NCBI RefSeq assembly: GCF_910592395.1
Contig: NC_088313.1
Location: 1,490,501-1,554,500 of the forward strand
Direction: 5' to 3'
Source: Lineus longissimus
Taxonomy: Eukaryota > Nemertea > Pilidiophora > Heteronemertea > Lineidae
Length of the DNA stretch: 64,000 nt
Shown: one piece after another, positions 1-11,844 of the stretch
How the letters are laid out: the number at the start of each line of letters is the position of its first letter
Numbering within the stretch: the stretch's first letter is position 1
The notes under the pieces: model-generated
What the model saw: the letters and a program-made list of their open reading frames with translations, nothing else
Databases searched by the model: none
What the model was told of the DNA's origin: nothing
Program-made: the position numbers and the translations under genes

Positions 1-3000
1 CTTCCATTGGAAACAACTTAGCCAGATCGCTATACGATTGCTTCATCTATTTGCCAAGTAATGTAATTGTCCGGGCCTCACTGATGGGGCTAAATTCTCA
101 GCTGGTTCTTCGTTCTGCAATACCATAGCTCAAGGAGAGGGGCAGTGGAAAGCAGTCAGCAGCTCGACGGGTCTTTGACTTTTCTTTAATATTTTGATTT
201 GTCAAGGCTTCCCAACTGGCCAAGGAAACGATATCAGTAACACATTTGCGCCTGCTTTTGAAGACAAGGGTTGACTCTCTGAACGCCCCGGCGAATCAGT
301 GTCGTATTGAGCCACGGATACGCCTCCCCTCCGCGATGTTACATGTAAGGATCTGATTTGCGCGGGAAAAGCAACAAGGCCCAGAAAAAGTGAGGAAAAA
401 AGGCCTCCAATGTCCGATGTACAGACGCTGCGCGTTTGGGCCACGAAGGCGAACGAGAACTGGCCACGAAGGCGAACGAGACGTGGGAACTCCTTGACGA
501 GTTCCCCGGCCTTGTCTCCTAACATATTGTCATTGATTACAAGTTATCGGTGCCCCCCCCCCCCCCCATGGTGGATTCCCAGCCCGCTACATGCCATGCC
601 CTCTACCCATACCCCCTCCTTCACCTTTGAGGGTCTTCCCGCCAGCTCCGGATGCAATTGCAGAGCCACTCCCCCAAGCAGGCAAGACCGTAGACGTTCA
701 ATGGCCGACAAGTCCCCTGGTAAGTGCGGCATCACACCCCAATCTTAACACCTTCTCCCGAGACCAGAACGCTTGAAATATTCATCATTTAGTTAATGCT
801 ATCCTGTCATTATATAGAGTAAGAGAAAATTTGCCTTGTGAAACATTAATGAACTATTCGGTGGAAATAACAGGGGCGAGGATATTGTACCTCTGGGCCT
901 TGTTTACTGCGTAGACCGGCCGTTTCATTTAAACGCCAAATCCCGTGACGCCGATCGAGAATCAGACTTCTCATAACAAATGATGAAAATTAAAAGCCGT
1001 GAATTTATCGGTGATTTGGGTATAAGGAATCGCGATTCTGAGGAAGTCATTTATTAGGGTTAGAGTGGATAGAGTGATTGCGCGGAGACTGGGCTAAGCG
1101 TATAAGGAGACAGAGTCAGAAGACGTTATGGAAACAAATGCGCTGCTTACTCCCATTTGTCGAGATTGCCGGCAACAATTTATAAATGATGAAGAATTTA
1201 TTGCACAACTTTGTCTTCATAAATACTAAATTAGTTTCTCTCAGTTGGTAATATTTGCTAGTTATGGAGATAATATGCCAACACCGCATTAGGGAGCCAT
1301 CCCGTCTAATTATGGCCGTCATATTGCTAGAGGAGACGTGATTTTTGTTGATGATCTAGCCGGAATTCTGAGGAGGGAAAATTGGGTGATAACTTAGCCT
1401 GTTTACTGGGATCGGGGAGGCAATTTGACACATTAGGCGGGTCTGATGTGAGCGCTGTCGAGAGGGCAATACGGGTTGTTTGCAGGGAGATATCACGAAG
1501 ACGGGTTTGTGTGATGATGGTATATTGAACAACAGATTTGTCTATGATTAGTCAATGAATATCGCTTTCTGATGGATGAATCATTAAATCTGTTGTTCAT
1601 ATCAGCATGATAGAGGGTGGCCAGCAAAACGAAACCAATCAATACATACCAACCAAGGTCTTGATTTCTTTGATGTCCGGATAGTTTCCGGATTTCGGGA
1701 AGTTGAAATATGTCAATGGACGTCGTAAGGCCTGATTTGACTGAAATCGTGGGCCATTGCACTCTTTTATCAGTTTATCACATGCAAACTCGAGTTCATT
1801 TGATGTTTAAGATAGCACTGCATGCAAAGAAAGCCCAAAATGCTTGGAAAGGTTGTCAGTCATGTTAGTAGGTGTATTTCACGACAAAGCTTTCATGCTT
1901 GTATGTCAAAGTAAGTATTTTAAGACATTTTAGATTTTCCGATGAAATATAAGATTTTGTTCGAATGCTGCAATTGTTGGGTGAAATCACCAAGAATCCG
2001 GGTGTCATTTTCAAGAAATGGTCTTATGTGGCTTTGAACGTCCGGTTTTGTGACGATGGCGGCTGCCCATGCCAATGCATGTACGTCACGGTTTATCAGT
2101 ACCTGGAGGGCAGCATCGTCCCTTCTGTAAATCATCGGCCGCAGCATCAATCGAGTGCCATTAAATTCATCTAGGCGTCAACCATTGGCAAAATGCCGGG
2201 CAAGCCTGACCATTTCGAGAGGCTTACAAGTACTTTATACAAGGCTTAGACTTCAACAGTCGCCGATGCCGGGCGAAGACAATCGCGTGACATTTTCTTC
2301 TCTGATGATAAACCGCAGGGTAACACGGTGCTGTTGAAGAGACGTCCAAACAAGTTGATGTATAGCGCGAATTTCGGTACACTTCCGTCATACCGGATTA
2401 GTACCGGAGATATCATTATAAAAACCCCGCTCATAATGACGTAGTTTGGAAAATAATGTCTTAAAAGAGATCAAATTATTCCAGACCGAACTTCAATTTG
2501 TAATCGATTCCAATCATTATGGGGAAAGAGAGAAACAATTTGTCAGATCCCTAACATTTAATGAGCCTATTTGCGGCTTAATAACGGGTGTTGACTTCTT
2601 GAACAGTTCCGCCTCTCAGTGGAGTGCTACGCGTTTAAGGCCACGCCAAATAAAATTGCTATTTCATCATTACACCCGCAGCAAATTATAGAAGATGAGA
2701 CGCGATTTTATGAAAAATGGACTCGGTTTCTTTCCGGCAGGAATCAGTCATCCGATGATGCTGCTGGTAATGGCGACAAGATGTCGACGACGGCGTTGGT
2801 GTCGATGAAAAAACTCGAGGGTGTCATCATATTCCTTTGAGCCAGTATTTGAGAAAATTCGCTATAGCCATGACAATTTTTTAGGTAATTCATATAACTA
2901 TCCAACCCTTTAAAACACGCAATATGTTGACTACATTGCTATAACTGATACGTTATGTAGAGCGGCAAGGTAAAAGGTTTCAAGAAAAGAAGCGACCCAG

Positions 3001-4090
3001 AAAAGATTAGCAGTTCGCCAAGATTTCACTTGGCAGATCGTAAGACTATCCCTGGGTTGCTGTAGCTCCTGATTCTGTCAAACTATAAGGAACAGAGCTA
3101 CAAAAGTGTGGCCTTGCTGCGATTAATTTCCGAGCGATACCGGGGCGTTTTACTTTTAGTACCGGCGGATCCGGTCAGACCAGGCGATAGATTCGAAACA
3201 AATCTCACGCGGTCCCCGGGGAGGGTTCGCTAGAAAGGTGCTGATGACATCTCGGCTTAATGATCGGCCTAACAGCTAATGAGTTGCCGTAATTGCCACT
3301 CTAATGAGGAACGATGAAGGGAAGATTGTCGTAATAAGGAACGCGGTCATATATTATGGCAAAAAATGTTTCCCGGTATGGCCGATTATTGGATCGGAAA
3401 CGGGCTTTGATTTGAAGAGCAATTTTCGTTTGGTAGGTTGAGTTTGCGATGATGATAGTATGCTGATTACATATTAATTAACACCACTTAAGACCTCAGG
3501 CATCCATTGTTTTTCTATGATTGATGCAGTGTTTTTTCTCAAATAGTGTGACGCAATCAGAGACGTTGATATTCTTGAAGACGGGTCCCCGCCCCGGGGC
3601 ACCGTGCCAATGATTCCAAGCATTCAAATCATACCCGTACATGTATTTTGGACCAGAAATTATTCTAGTTACTTATCCGGCATCAGTGTTATCATGTACG
3701 AATGGATTCACCTCTCTTCTTATCCTTGACAACACTATCCTACATTTTGTAAACCACCAGCATAGATTTCATGCAAATTTGACAGCGAATAGATTTCAAT
3801 TAGAAAGTGGAATTGAAGAAAATTGCGGGGAGAAGATCCCAAGTAATCCACAATCAATTGAAATGCAATCGGAAGAGTTTCCCCACGCCCACTTCACACC
3901 CACATATATCCCTCAATAATACAGTAATTGACTCCGGACTTTCGAAAAATCATTATGATTCTATAACCACCACCACATTGAGATTATCTTCGCAGATGGC
4001 CAGGAGACAAAAGATTTAACGATGCACATATTTTCAAGATGCTTCTTTACATTGTTCTGATAGATACGTCCATCCATCCAGACTCTGGAT
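1..4090. other. Non-coding stretch, no gene supported
   Basis: Open frames here are short, mostly under 115 codons, overlap on both strands and have no recognisable domain or splice-supported continuation. A 23-bp motif containing ccacgaaggcgaacgaga is directly repeated near 439-482. A C homopolymer lies near 554-567. I see nothing else of note. Confidence 0.6.
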
Positions 4091-4093
4091 TAG

Positions 4094-4331
4094 GGGCAGC
4101 GGTAGCGCAGTGGAAGAGAGTCGGCCTCATGATCACTGAGGAGGTCGTGGGCTCGACTCCCGGCCGAGTCACTCCTTGGTTCCCCGACTGGTCAAGTTCA
4201 AGTGAGCGCCTTCTGGTTGCTCCTTGAAACCCCCGATTGATTTCTGTGGGGTAATAGTTTGATATCCCACAGCGCTTTAACAGTTCCATTACTGAGGAGC
4301 GCTATATAAATGCGTCAAATTATTATTATAG
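4094..4331 (+). mobile_element. tRNA-derived SINE with ATT tail
   Basis: The 5' part resembles a tRNA: an A-box-like segment (ggtagcgcagtgg), a CAT anticodon-like triplet in cctcatgatc, and a B-box-like segment (gggctcgactccc). It continues into an unrelated body ending gcgctatataaatgcgtc followed by an attattatta tail. A Pol III promoter head, unrelated body and short AT-rich tandem tail are the hallmarks of a tRNA-derived SINE. I saw no second full copy in the window and no clear target-site duplication. It is not a functional tRNA, because the acceptor arms do not pair. Confidence 0.75.
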
Positions 4332-7300
4332 GGATGACCGAGAGAACGCTTCCTAATGTTGTTGGATAACAGATCAAATGTAGCAGGGCCGTCTCTGAGA
4401 TTATGTTGGCTATTAGAGTGAGGAAGTCCAAGTTTCGACGAGAGGGCTGCCGACTTAACAGTCAGAACGGGAGTGATTTTCCATACTTTGTTTATGTTCC
4501 GCCTGGACACCTATACAGAAGCCAACAGTAATGAGTTTGTACTGGGAAGTCACCATATTTTGCTTATTTTACTTACGAAAGGAATAACACGCCAGGGACG
4601 CGCTTTTGGTGGCATTTATTCAACGCCTCTTGTCCAACTAGGGAAAATAGCGAGGGACAAATTACCCAATGATTTTTCTTCAGGAAAATTGTCTTCAGGA
4701 GACTGCCACAACTACCGCGGGTATCAAACCAAAGAGATGGACTTGGATGAACATATATCTAGTTATTTTTGGGTGCATTGAACTGTCTTAGATTCTGCCC
4801 GGTGACGGCGTAAATAAGAACTCACTTCATCCACATCTCAAGATGTCTTAAAACATGTTTTACATTTTGTAGATTAGCCGCTCAAAAAGAACGAAAACCT
4901 TATATACCTTGATCGCCTAGGGAACATGCAAACGATAGGAAAACGTGTTACAAACTGTCAATAAATTGAGAGAGAGCTTATCATGACGAGTTAATACTTA
5001 GCCATCAATTTGCACTTGGCCTTCGGTTCTCCTGGAATCGGAGGAAGGAAAAAGATGTAGCTGTCAGCGCTGTGCAGATTGGAATCTCATTATTAGCTTG
5101 TTTCTAACACCCTGCTTGCTACGGCAGGTTGGAATATCTTCAAGATGTGAAAATCACGTTGCTAACGTCCTGACCCTGGTTCGTGGCCACTGAATTCCGA
5201 CTGTTTATACACAAGAGGATAAGAGTCGGGGTCGATAGTAATGGTGGGTGAAAACCAAGAGGCGAGACTGCTCTGACGAAAACTCTGATCGGGTATTTTT
5301 GGTTAATAAGCCATATTATCATTCCAAAGAAAGTTGGAACAAATGAAGTCTAGCAAGAGTTAACAATGTTCTTCCTGATACCAATGAACAAATTGTTCAT
5401 CCTTTAATTATGAAATCTCGTTTCCTCCGTTCGCACGACACACACGGGGCATGTTTTTAAGGAGGTTGCTGCGTGAGGGATTAAACTCTGCCTTGAACGA
5501 TGGGGCCAGACATCATTATTTATAACCCAGCTGATCAAGGCCACCGAAGAAGTTCCCGAAGTAAATTGGCAAAGCTAGACTTGAGTCAGATCAACGCTGC
5601 GAAAGTGCGATTTTAAGTATGTTCCGTTCAAAGTCATTATACTAGGCTATTATAGATTGGCAAGAAAAAACCTCAACCAGGAAGTGAATAATGGTGATCA
5701 AATTGCTTCGGAGGCTTCGGATGTCAGTTTTCTAAAGTAAAATATTAACCTGAAAGTTCAGTTCACTTCACCGCATGAGATCAAGATACTCGTATCAATT
5801 GTGTTCATTTCCGTGTTTAGAATGCGTGTTATTACTGTACGTTTAACCTGGAGCACAATGTATCTTCAGATTCTTAGCAGACAATAACTTCGTCCCCACG
5901 CGACGCCTGTAATGCAACTACAAATGATACAGTCTGCATTCCACTTCCAGGACTAGGTACGCGGTTTGATGGGTTTAAAAGTGTTGGGTCTAACTTTGAT
6001 GAGGGAGCATTTTGGCAGAGTTTTACCTCATTACCTCAACATTTGGCATTGATCGACATCCGTGCCCAGGTTCAGCAACATTCCGCGCTCTCTCAATTAG
6101 CAAGAGAAGAAAGATGTTGCGGGATAATTACGGGAATAGCTTCCAACTGGTTGTGCCCCTCATTATTTTAAGTGCAGTCAAGTTTTAAAGTCTTCAAAGA
6201 GGTTTAAAATTGCATTTTAAAAATTGGTTCGATTTCCGAGTACTTCAGGTTATTTGGTTCATTTCAAGGTGATAATGTTAAAATAACATTTCAAGATTTT
6301 AAAAAATTAAAAGTATTTTTTAACACCCTGTACAAGGAAACAATTTGACCTAACTGGATGGGGCCAGTTGGAATGGTGCTTGATTTACGGCTCCTGCTGT
6401 CCCAAAAATGCTGAAAACATTGGTAATGACGGAGCTTGTATCATCAGTGTCGTCCAAGATGGGCTGCAGTGATGTATTGAGTAACGAAACCATGAGAAAG
6501 TTTAACCAGTCAAACACGGGGAGGAAGACCAGGCCTTCTGAGGCCATGGTATTTCAGTAATTTGTCTATCCTCAGCAAGATGTTAGGAAAGGGCATGTGT
6601 GTTTCACCGGCCCAGGCTTACCGCGATAGATACTCTTCATAGAGGTGTAACGAAACATGAATCACTCAGAATCTGGTGAAAGGAAACAAGTAACTGGATG
6701 GAGAACACATGACACGATGTTTAGCCCGCTTCAAAGGTAACGAGATAATTACTTCACCTGTCTTAATCTCGGGCTAGCAATGACAGATATGCCGAGGAAA
6801 CTAATGTAAGATACTAGTATATACATGTTGACTCGCGAAACAGTCGAATTTATTGGCACTCTATCCAATTTCTGTTGGTCAAGTCAATGGATACGCGACT
6901 CCACCTAACAAAACAATGCAATGTATTCAGTGAAAAATGAAGGATAACGAAGTTCTTGGCCGGGTTGTGACCATACAGTGTCAGTATCACACTGTTGCAT
7001 ACCCGAGTAACTCAGGTAAACAGAGAGCACTTGCCGACTGGTGACAATTCTCAAAGCTTTCCAAGCAATCATCAGCAAATTAAGTGATTGCACGGGAGGC
7101 TTATGGCTAATGGGGTGCAGTGGGACCGGGTAGCAGCGGCCCGGAATGACCCAAGATACACCTGTATTCTAATGGGTGGCGATGGCTTGATGGACAGACC
7201 CTAAGGAGAAACAGTTGAAACTTTCGATCATTCAGTTCATCAACTTCGGAGCTATCTTCGTTTAGCATAGGCGTGATATTTTGAAAGCCACCAGAAAAGG

Positions 7301-8754
7301 TGATCTACATTGTAATATAAAACCTCGGGCAGGATTTTCGGTGAAACACACCGAAAACCCCCGGCTAAAACCATAGGGCAATTTAACCCTGCAAGATAGT
7401 TTTACGTCTTGCGACAAAATGATTCGACCCTTTACATAAAGATATAGGGTCAATTTCAATCCCAAAAGAAAAAACTATGTCTTTTCTTTCGCCTTACAAA
7501 AAAACCTTATTCAATTACATCGTTGAGGCCATGGACCGATGCCAATCAATTTCCCAAGACACCAACCATCCCTTTCTTGATTTCAAATTATCTTAAAACC
7601 GCGGCAATCAATTAAGTCAACGACTAAGACTTATCTTCAATCAGCCGTTTTGCCCCAATAAATATTTACTGAGAAAATAGCTTGGGTTCTTTGTTGAGTC
7701 CTCAACTCCGTCTTGAACAACCGGGTCTTAAATTTCCCGATTTGGCCACGTGGACTGAAATATTCGTTTTCAGGAAAATTTCACATTTAGTAGTTTTGCT
7801 AGCTTCAGTCTTGCCAGTTCAAACCGCGTCCTAAAACAAAAAGTACTAATTGACAGATTAACTGTCGATCACGATGAATGGCACCTCCATATTTCTAATA
7901 TCATTTCAAGCTGAGTTCCTGTACCCCGTAGTTTCTCTCGAATCATTGTGCATCCCTAGATGGAGCGTCCAGATCCCTAATATCATTTCAAACACTGCCA
8001 ACGGGCCCTACAAATTTCGACTACGTATCATTTGACTGCGTCCACCAATGGGTTATGCCAATTCCTAAAGCTTTTTAATTGGGTCCCTGATCATTTCGAT
8101 TATTGATTATTGATTAGTGAGTATTGCACTCGTGCATATACGAACGCCCCACAAAACCTGTATTTAAAGGCGATTTCATCGTTTTACGGGCGTGCGAAAG
8201 AAAACATGGAAAATTCTCTTTCCTCGGCCTTTCTTGATTGTGTTTCGTTTGTCTAGTCGGACAAATCGTTTGTGGAATTTACACCACAAACACTTTGCAT
8301 TGAAGTGATTTGTTCTTGATGTTGAAGTTATCTTGGATCGATCGACAACGAATAACAGATTTCCTCACAGTCTGTTCTGAATTTATCAGAATTGATGACA
8401 CTCGAATGCAAAAAAGAGTACGGACGTATATCTCAGGGAACCTATTAGAAGTTGAGCACAACAGCAGATAGAAGCCTTTTTTACACCTATAAGAGAATCA
8501 CTGTCTATATTTTATAGGCAATACCCAAGATTTTTCCGGTATCATCATAAATTGACTTTGGAAGTCTTCTTGACGGGAGTGAATAATTAGCCCAGAATAT
8601 TTGGTAAGAAATACGTCCACACGTACTATACTATAAGTACATGTATATAGCATGGTCTGTAAACGCGTGGGGAATTGCCTGATTCACAAGTACATGTACT
8701 TATAATTGAGTAACACGACCTCAACTGAAATAATTTTGTACCGTATCGTATTTA
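4332..8754. other. Non-coding stretch, no gene supported
   Basis: No convincing coding region. The best small frame is minus-strand 6350-6547 (65 codons), whose ATG has a good context (taccATGG). It has no recognised family and no splice-supported neighbours, so I do not call it a gene. The rest is AT-rich unique-looking sequence. Confidence 0.5.
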
Positions 8755-8850
8755 GCAGGGCAGGGGCAGGGGCAGGGGCAGGGGCAGGGGCAGGGGCAGG
8801 GGTAGGGGCAGGGGCAGGGGCAGGGGCAGGGGCAGGGGCAGGGGCAGGGG
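8755..8850 (+). repeat. CAGGGG hexanucleotide minisatellite
   Basis: About sixteen tandem copies of caggggc-type hexamers with one variant unit (ggtagg) near the middle. Four-G runs every six bases on the plus strand could form G-quadruplexes. No gene overlaps it. Confidence 0.95.
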
Positions 8851-9379
8851 GTCCCCAGACGTCGACAAAGAGCGTGTCTAAGTAGGCCCTTTTGGGACGA
8901 AACGTTCTGCCCCCCTCCCCTCCAACCGAAACGTATACGACCGTCTTGTATACATGTATTGAATTTAGAAGAAGCGCTTCAACTTCACATCATGCGCACA
9001 TCCCAATAATTCCGAACACAGTAGAGAAATCACGGTGCGAGACAGAGCAATCAGAGTGACATTAAAAGGAATTGGCCGGCTGACGGAATCTCACAGTTTT
9101 TAAACATTTATCCAGTGCTGCTGATGTCCATTTAATTAGACGAATAATTATTTTTCAGTTTTCAATTTTCTCTTAAGACGACTCTGCAAGTGTGGTCAGT
9201 CGATCGAATTGGGAGTATAGTTTGCTTTATTGGGCGGGATTCGTAGAAAATTCTTATGAGATGGCGTTAGGATGTTGGTATGGTTTTTCTCGGCTGATTT
9301 TAGTCGACAGACTCCGTGGCGAATACGCACGACGCCTTTGTCTAACCAAGTGCTTTTCTCGGCATATACTTGTACAATG

Positions 9380-9548
9380 TACAGTACTCTCTATTAAGGA
9401 CACCCTTGGGACTGGTCCTTAATAGAGAGGTGTCCTGATTAGAGAGGTCAAATTGAATAGAAACAACTAATTTGGGACCAAGTCTAGTGTCCTTAATAGA
9501 GAGGTTGTCCTTTATAGAGAGGTGTCCGCTAAGGGAGGTTCCACTGTA
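9380..9548. mobile_element. Small MITE with degenerate terminal repeats
   Basis: The right end read on the minus strand begins acagtggaacctcccttagc and the left end begins acagtactctctattaag, giving imperfect inverted ends. The interior repeats variants of tccttaatagagaggt. TA flanks both ends, fitting a Tc1/mariner-like target, but this is inferred. A relative lies at 47003-47183, and a fragment (cagtgaaacctctattacag) near 30755. Confidence 0.6.
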
Positions 9549-11755
9549 TTACGCATTAGAGTGTTTCCATTTCTCAATTGTTTGGGAACGCTGTAAAACA
9601 AATTGAGGACGCGTTCTTCTCCGTTTTCCCGCCTTGAGAAGACATGGTCCAAAATATAGGGAACAAAGACCGAAAAGGTTACATCGGTATTCTGTCAACT
9701 TTGATAGCATAACAAGAGTCAAGCTCGATCGGAACAGAAGCCTATCACAGCTCTCCAAACGTTGTATCTTACGCAGAAATCCGGCTCCCTTTTTTACAGC
9801 TCGCTAGTGATACCCATGCTCAAACTGAAACAGTACGTGTTTAACCTGTGATCAACCGAAATACAAAATATAAAAACAAAACAAAAAACGCCCGTTGATT
9901 ATGCAGAAGCAACCAGAGACAGGCGAACAGTTCTCAGCAGGCCATCAACTATATGTACTCAAGGCTAACTTTCGCCTGACCGAACTCTCCGCACCGCCAG
10001 TCTATCAATCTTGGCTACAATTTATGCCTCTATCTAATATCTTACTTTCATACAGATCTAGTGCCTTATAAAAATCGAAAATAGCCGCCGTAATTCCAAT
10101 TTCATTTTCTCGGCATTAGCTCGAGAAATGGGGGGATTCCGCACGCCATTACCCGCCTCATTAAACTTGATGAAGCGCCTCCATGATCGGCCATGTCGGG
10201 GAAGTGACCAAATTCATAACCCGGGATGTTCGGGGCTTATTAAATAGCTACTGAGTCACCCGACACGGTTTATCGGGTCAATTTCTGTGTTCCAAAGCCG
10301 TGATCGGCGTAAACCCGGCGTGAAATAATACATTCGCATCAATCGACATCTGATAGATTGAATTTGGTATCGGTTGCGGTGTGTTCTTCACAGCAGAGAC
10401 ATCTGGTGGGGGATCGATGAACCCAGTCCACGTTGAAGTCCGCTTCAGTCGAAAATCCAGACGAAACGAGAGGCTCGCATTTCGTCCCAAAAAAAATATG
10501 TATAAATCAACTTGGGTGTTCATGATATTTAAAGCTCATTATTCAATCACGTTACAGCCACGAAGTACAGTGGCCTGGCTCATTGCTAGCTTTGATATTA
10601 GGCAATGAGGCTAAATGATGCAGCGCACCTCGTTCCGTCATGGGTGAGCTACTGAACTTCATGGAGTCATACATTAAACAGGCTGTCGGAGTATGCTGAG
10701 GAACCCCGGACAAGCCTGACAGTGCCGGAATGTAGGAATGACCATCAAGGACATTATTACCAAGCTGTCCGCCACCCAGTCACCTTCACCTCTACAGTTT
10801 CAGTACCCATAATTAAATAACACTTCAAATGGAAAAATTCGAAAAAACTGCCCAAATTATCACGCTATTCTGATTTTAGACGCGTAAATGAATTAGCAAA
10901 GGCCATGATGATAGCCTACCACAGATAACTGTAGTTCGTACTTTGTAGTTCTTGTGTGGTTGCGAAACCTTCCTTATACCATTGATTGCTTTGGCAGAGT
11001 ACAACGCGCCATCTCGCCTCTATGAGTAGAACTGATACAGAAAGGTGAATTTTATCGCAACAAACGTTTTGGCCAGTAAAGTGGCTATTCTTACGGTATG
11101 TACAGAACAATAAGATCCAGTTTCCTCTCAGATGCAAGTCACTCAAAGCAGAACTATTACACAACTGCCAAATGAGTGCAAATTGGCTTGTCGAAAACCG
11201 TTGTTGTAGGCCGGAATCAGTGTCTGTCTGGGAGATGCGCCCCGATTGTTCAATGACGTATTGAAGAACACGGCTAAACTTTTTCACCAACGACATTCGA
11301 TTTTACTTCCAATACCAGACACCATCCTACCAACAAGCAGCCAGTTTGCACCATATTAACCAAGCAAGCAGCTACACAGGTCAACGTTTACATGAAAAAT
11401 CTAAATAGAAATACTTTTTTAAAACTATGAAAAAACTGTAAAACACGAAATAGTCGTCATCGAAATCTCTATGCAGAATTTTCATAGTTCAAATAGCTCA
11501 AATACATTCTCTAGCAGGTCATTATGGACTTTTTGCCTGTGTGGCCAGCCGGCCGCATTGCGGGAACTAGCTACCGCGGGTCTTGAAACCTCGACTCTTT
11601 GGGTCAAAGGGTGAATGCCGGTGTAACATCTGTGGTTGTTCCCCATGTGTCAGTGTTTCCAAACAATAGGCAGCTAGAGAGACCACGACATTTCAATAGG
11701 GGGGATACACAGAAAAACTTGTCAATCTATTTTTGAGCGTTCCCAAACAATGAGG
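9549..11755. other. Non-coding stretch, no gene supported
   Basis: Open frames such as minus 10916-11296 (126 codons) have no recognisable domain and biased composition. It may include the 3' flank of the downstream TRIM gene. I found no convincing polyadenylation signal close to that gene's stop. Confidence 0.45.
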
Positions 11756-11806
11756 GGAAACACTCAAAAACAGAAACACTCAAAAACAGAAACACTCAAA
11801 AACATT
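11756..11806. repeat. 16-bp tandem repeat, three units
   Basis: Three near-perfect copies of aaacactcaaaaacag lie just beyond the stop codon of the TRIM gene, probably within its 3' UTR. Confidence 0.85.
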
Positions 11807-11844
11807 ACACCGGAACCACTAAAAAATCAAGATCAGCCAGGTTT

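Noticed and set aside
202-748. Overlapping ORFs of about 110 codons at the window start
   Set aside because: Both strands open through a GC-rich, partly repeated stretch; no motif or consistent composition.
4094-4170. tRNA gene with CAT anticodon
   Set aside because: Acceptor strands do not pair and the sequence continues into a SINE body and tail.
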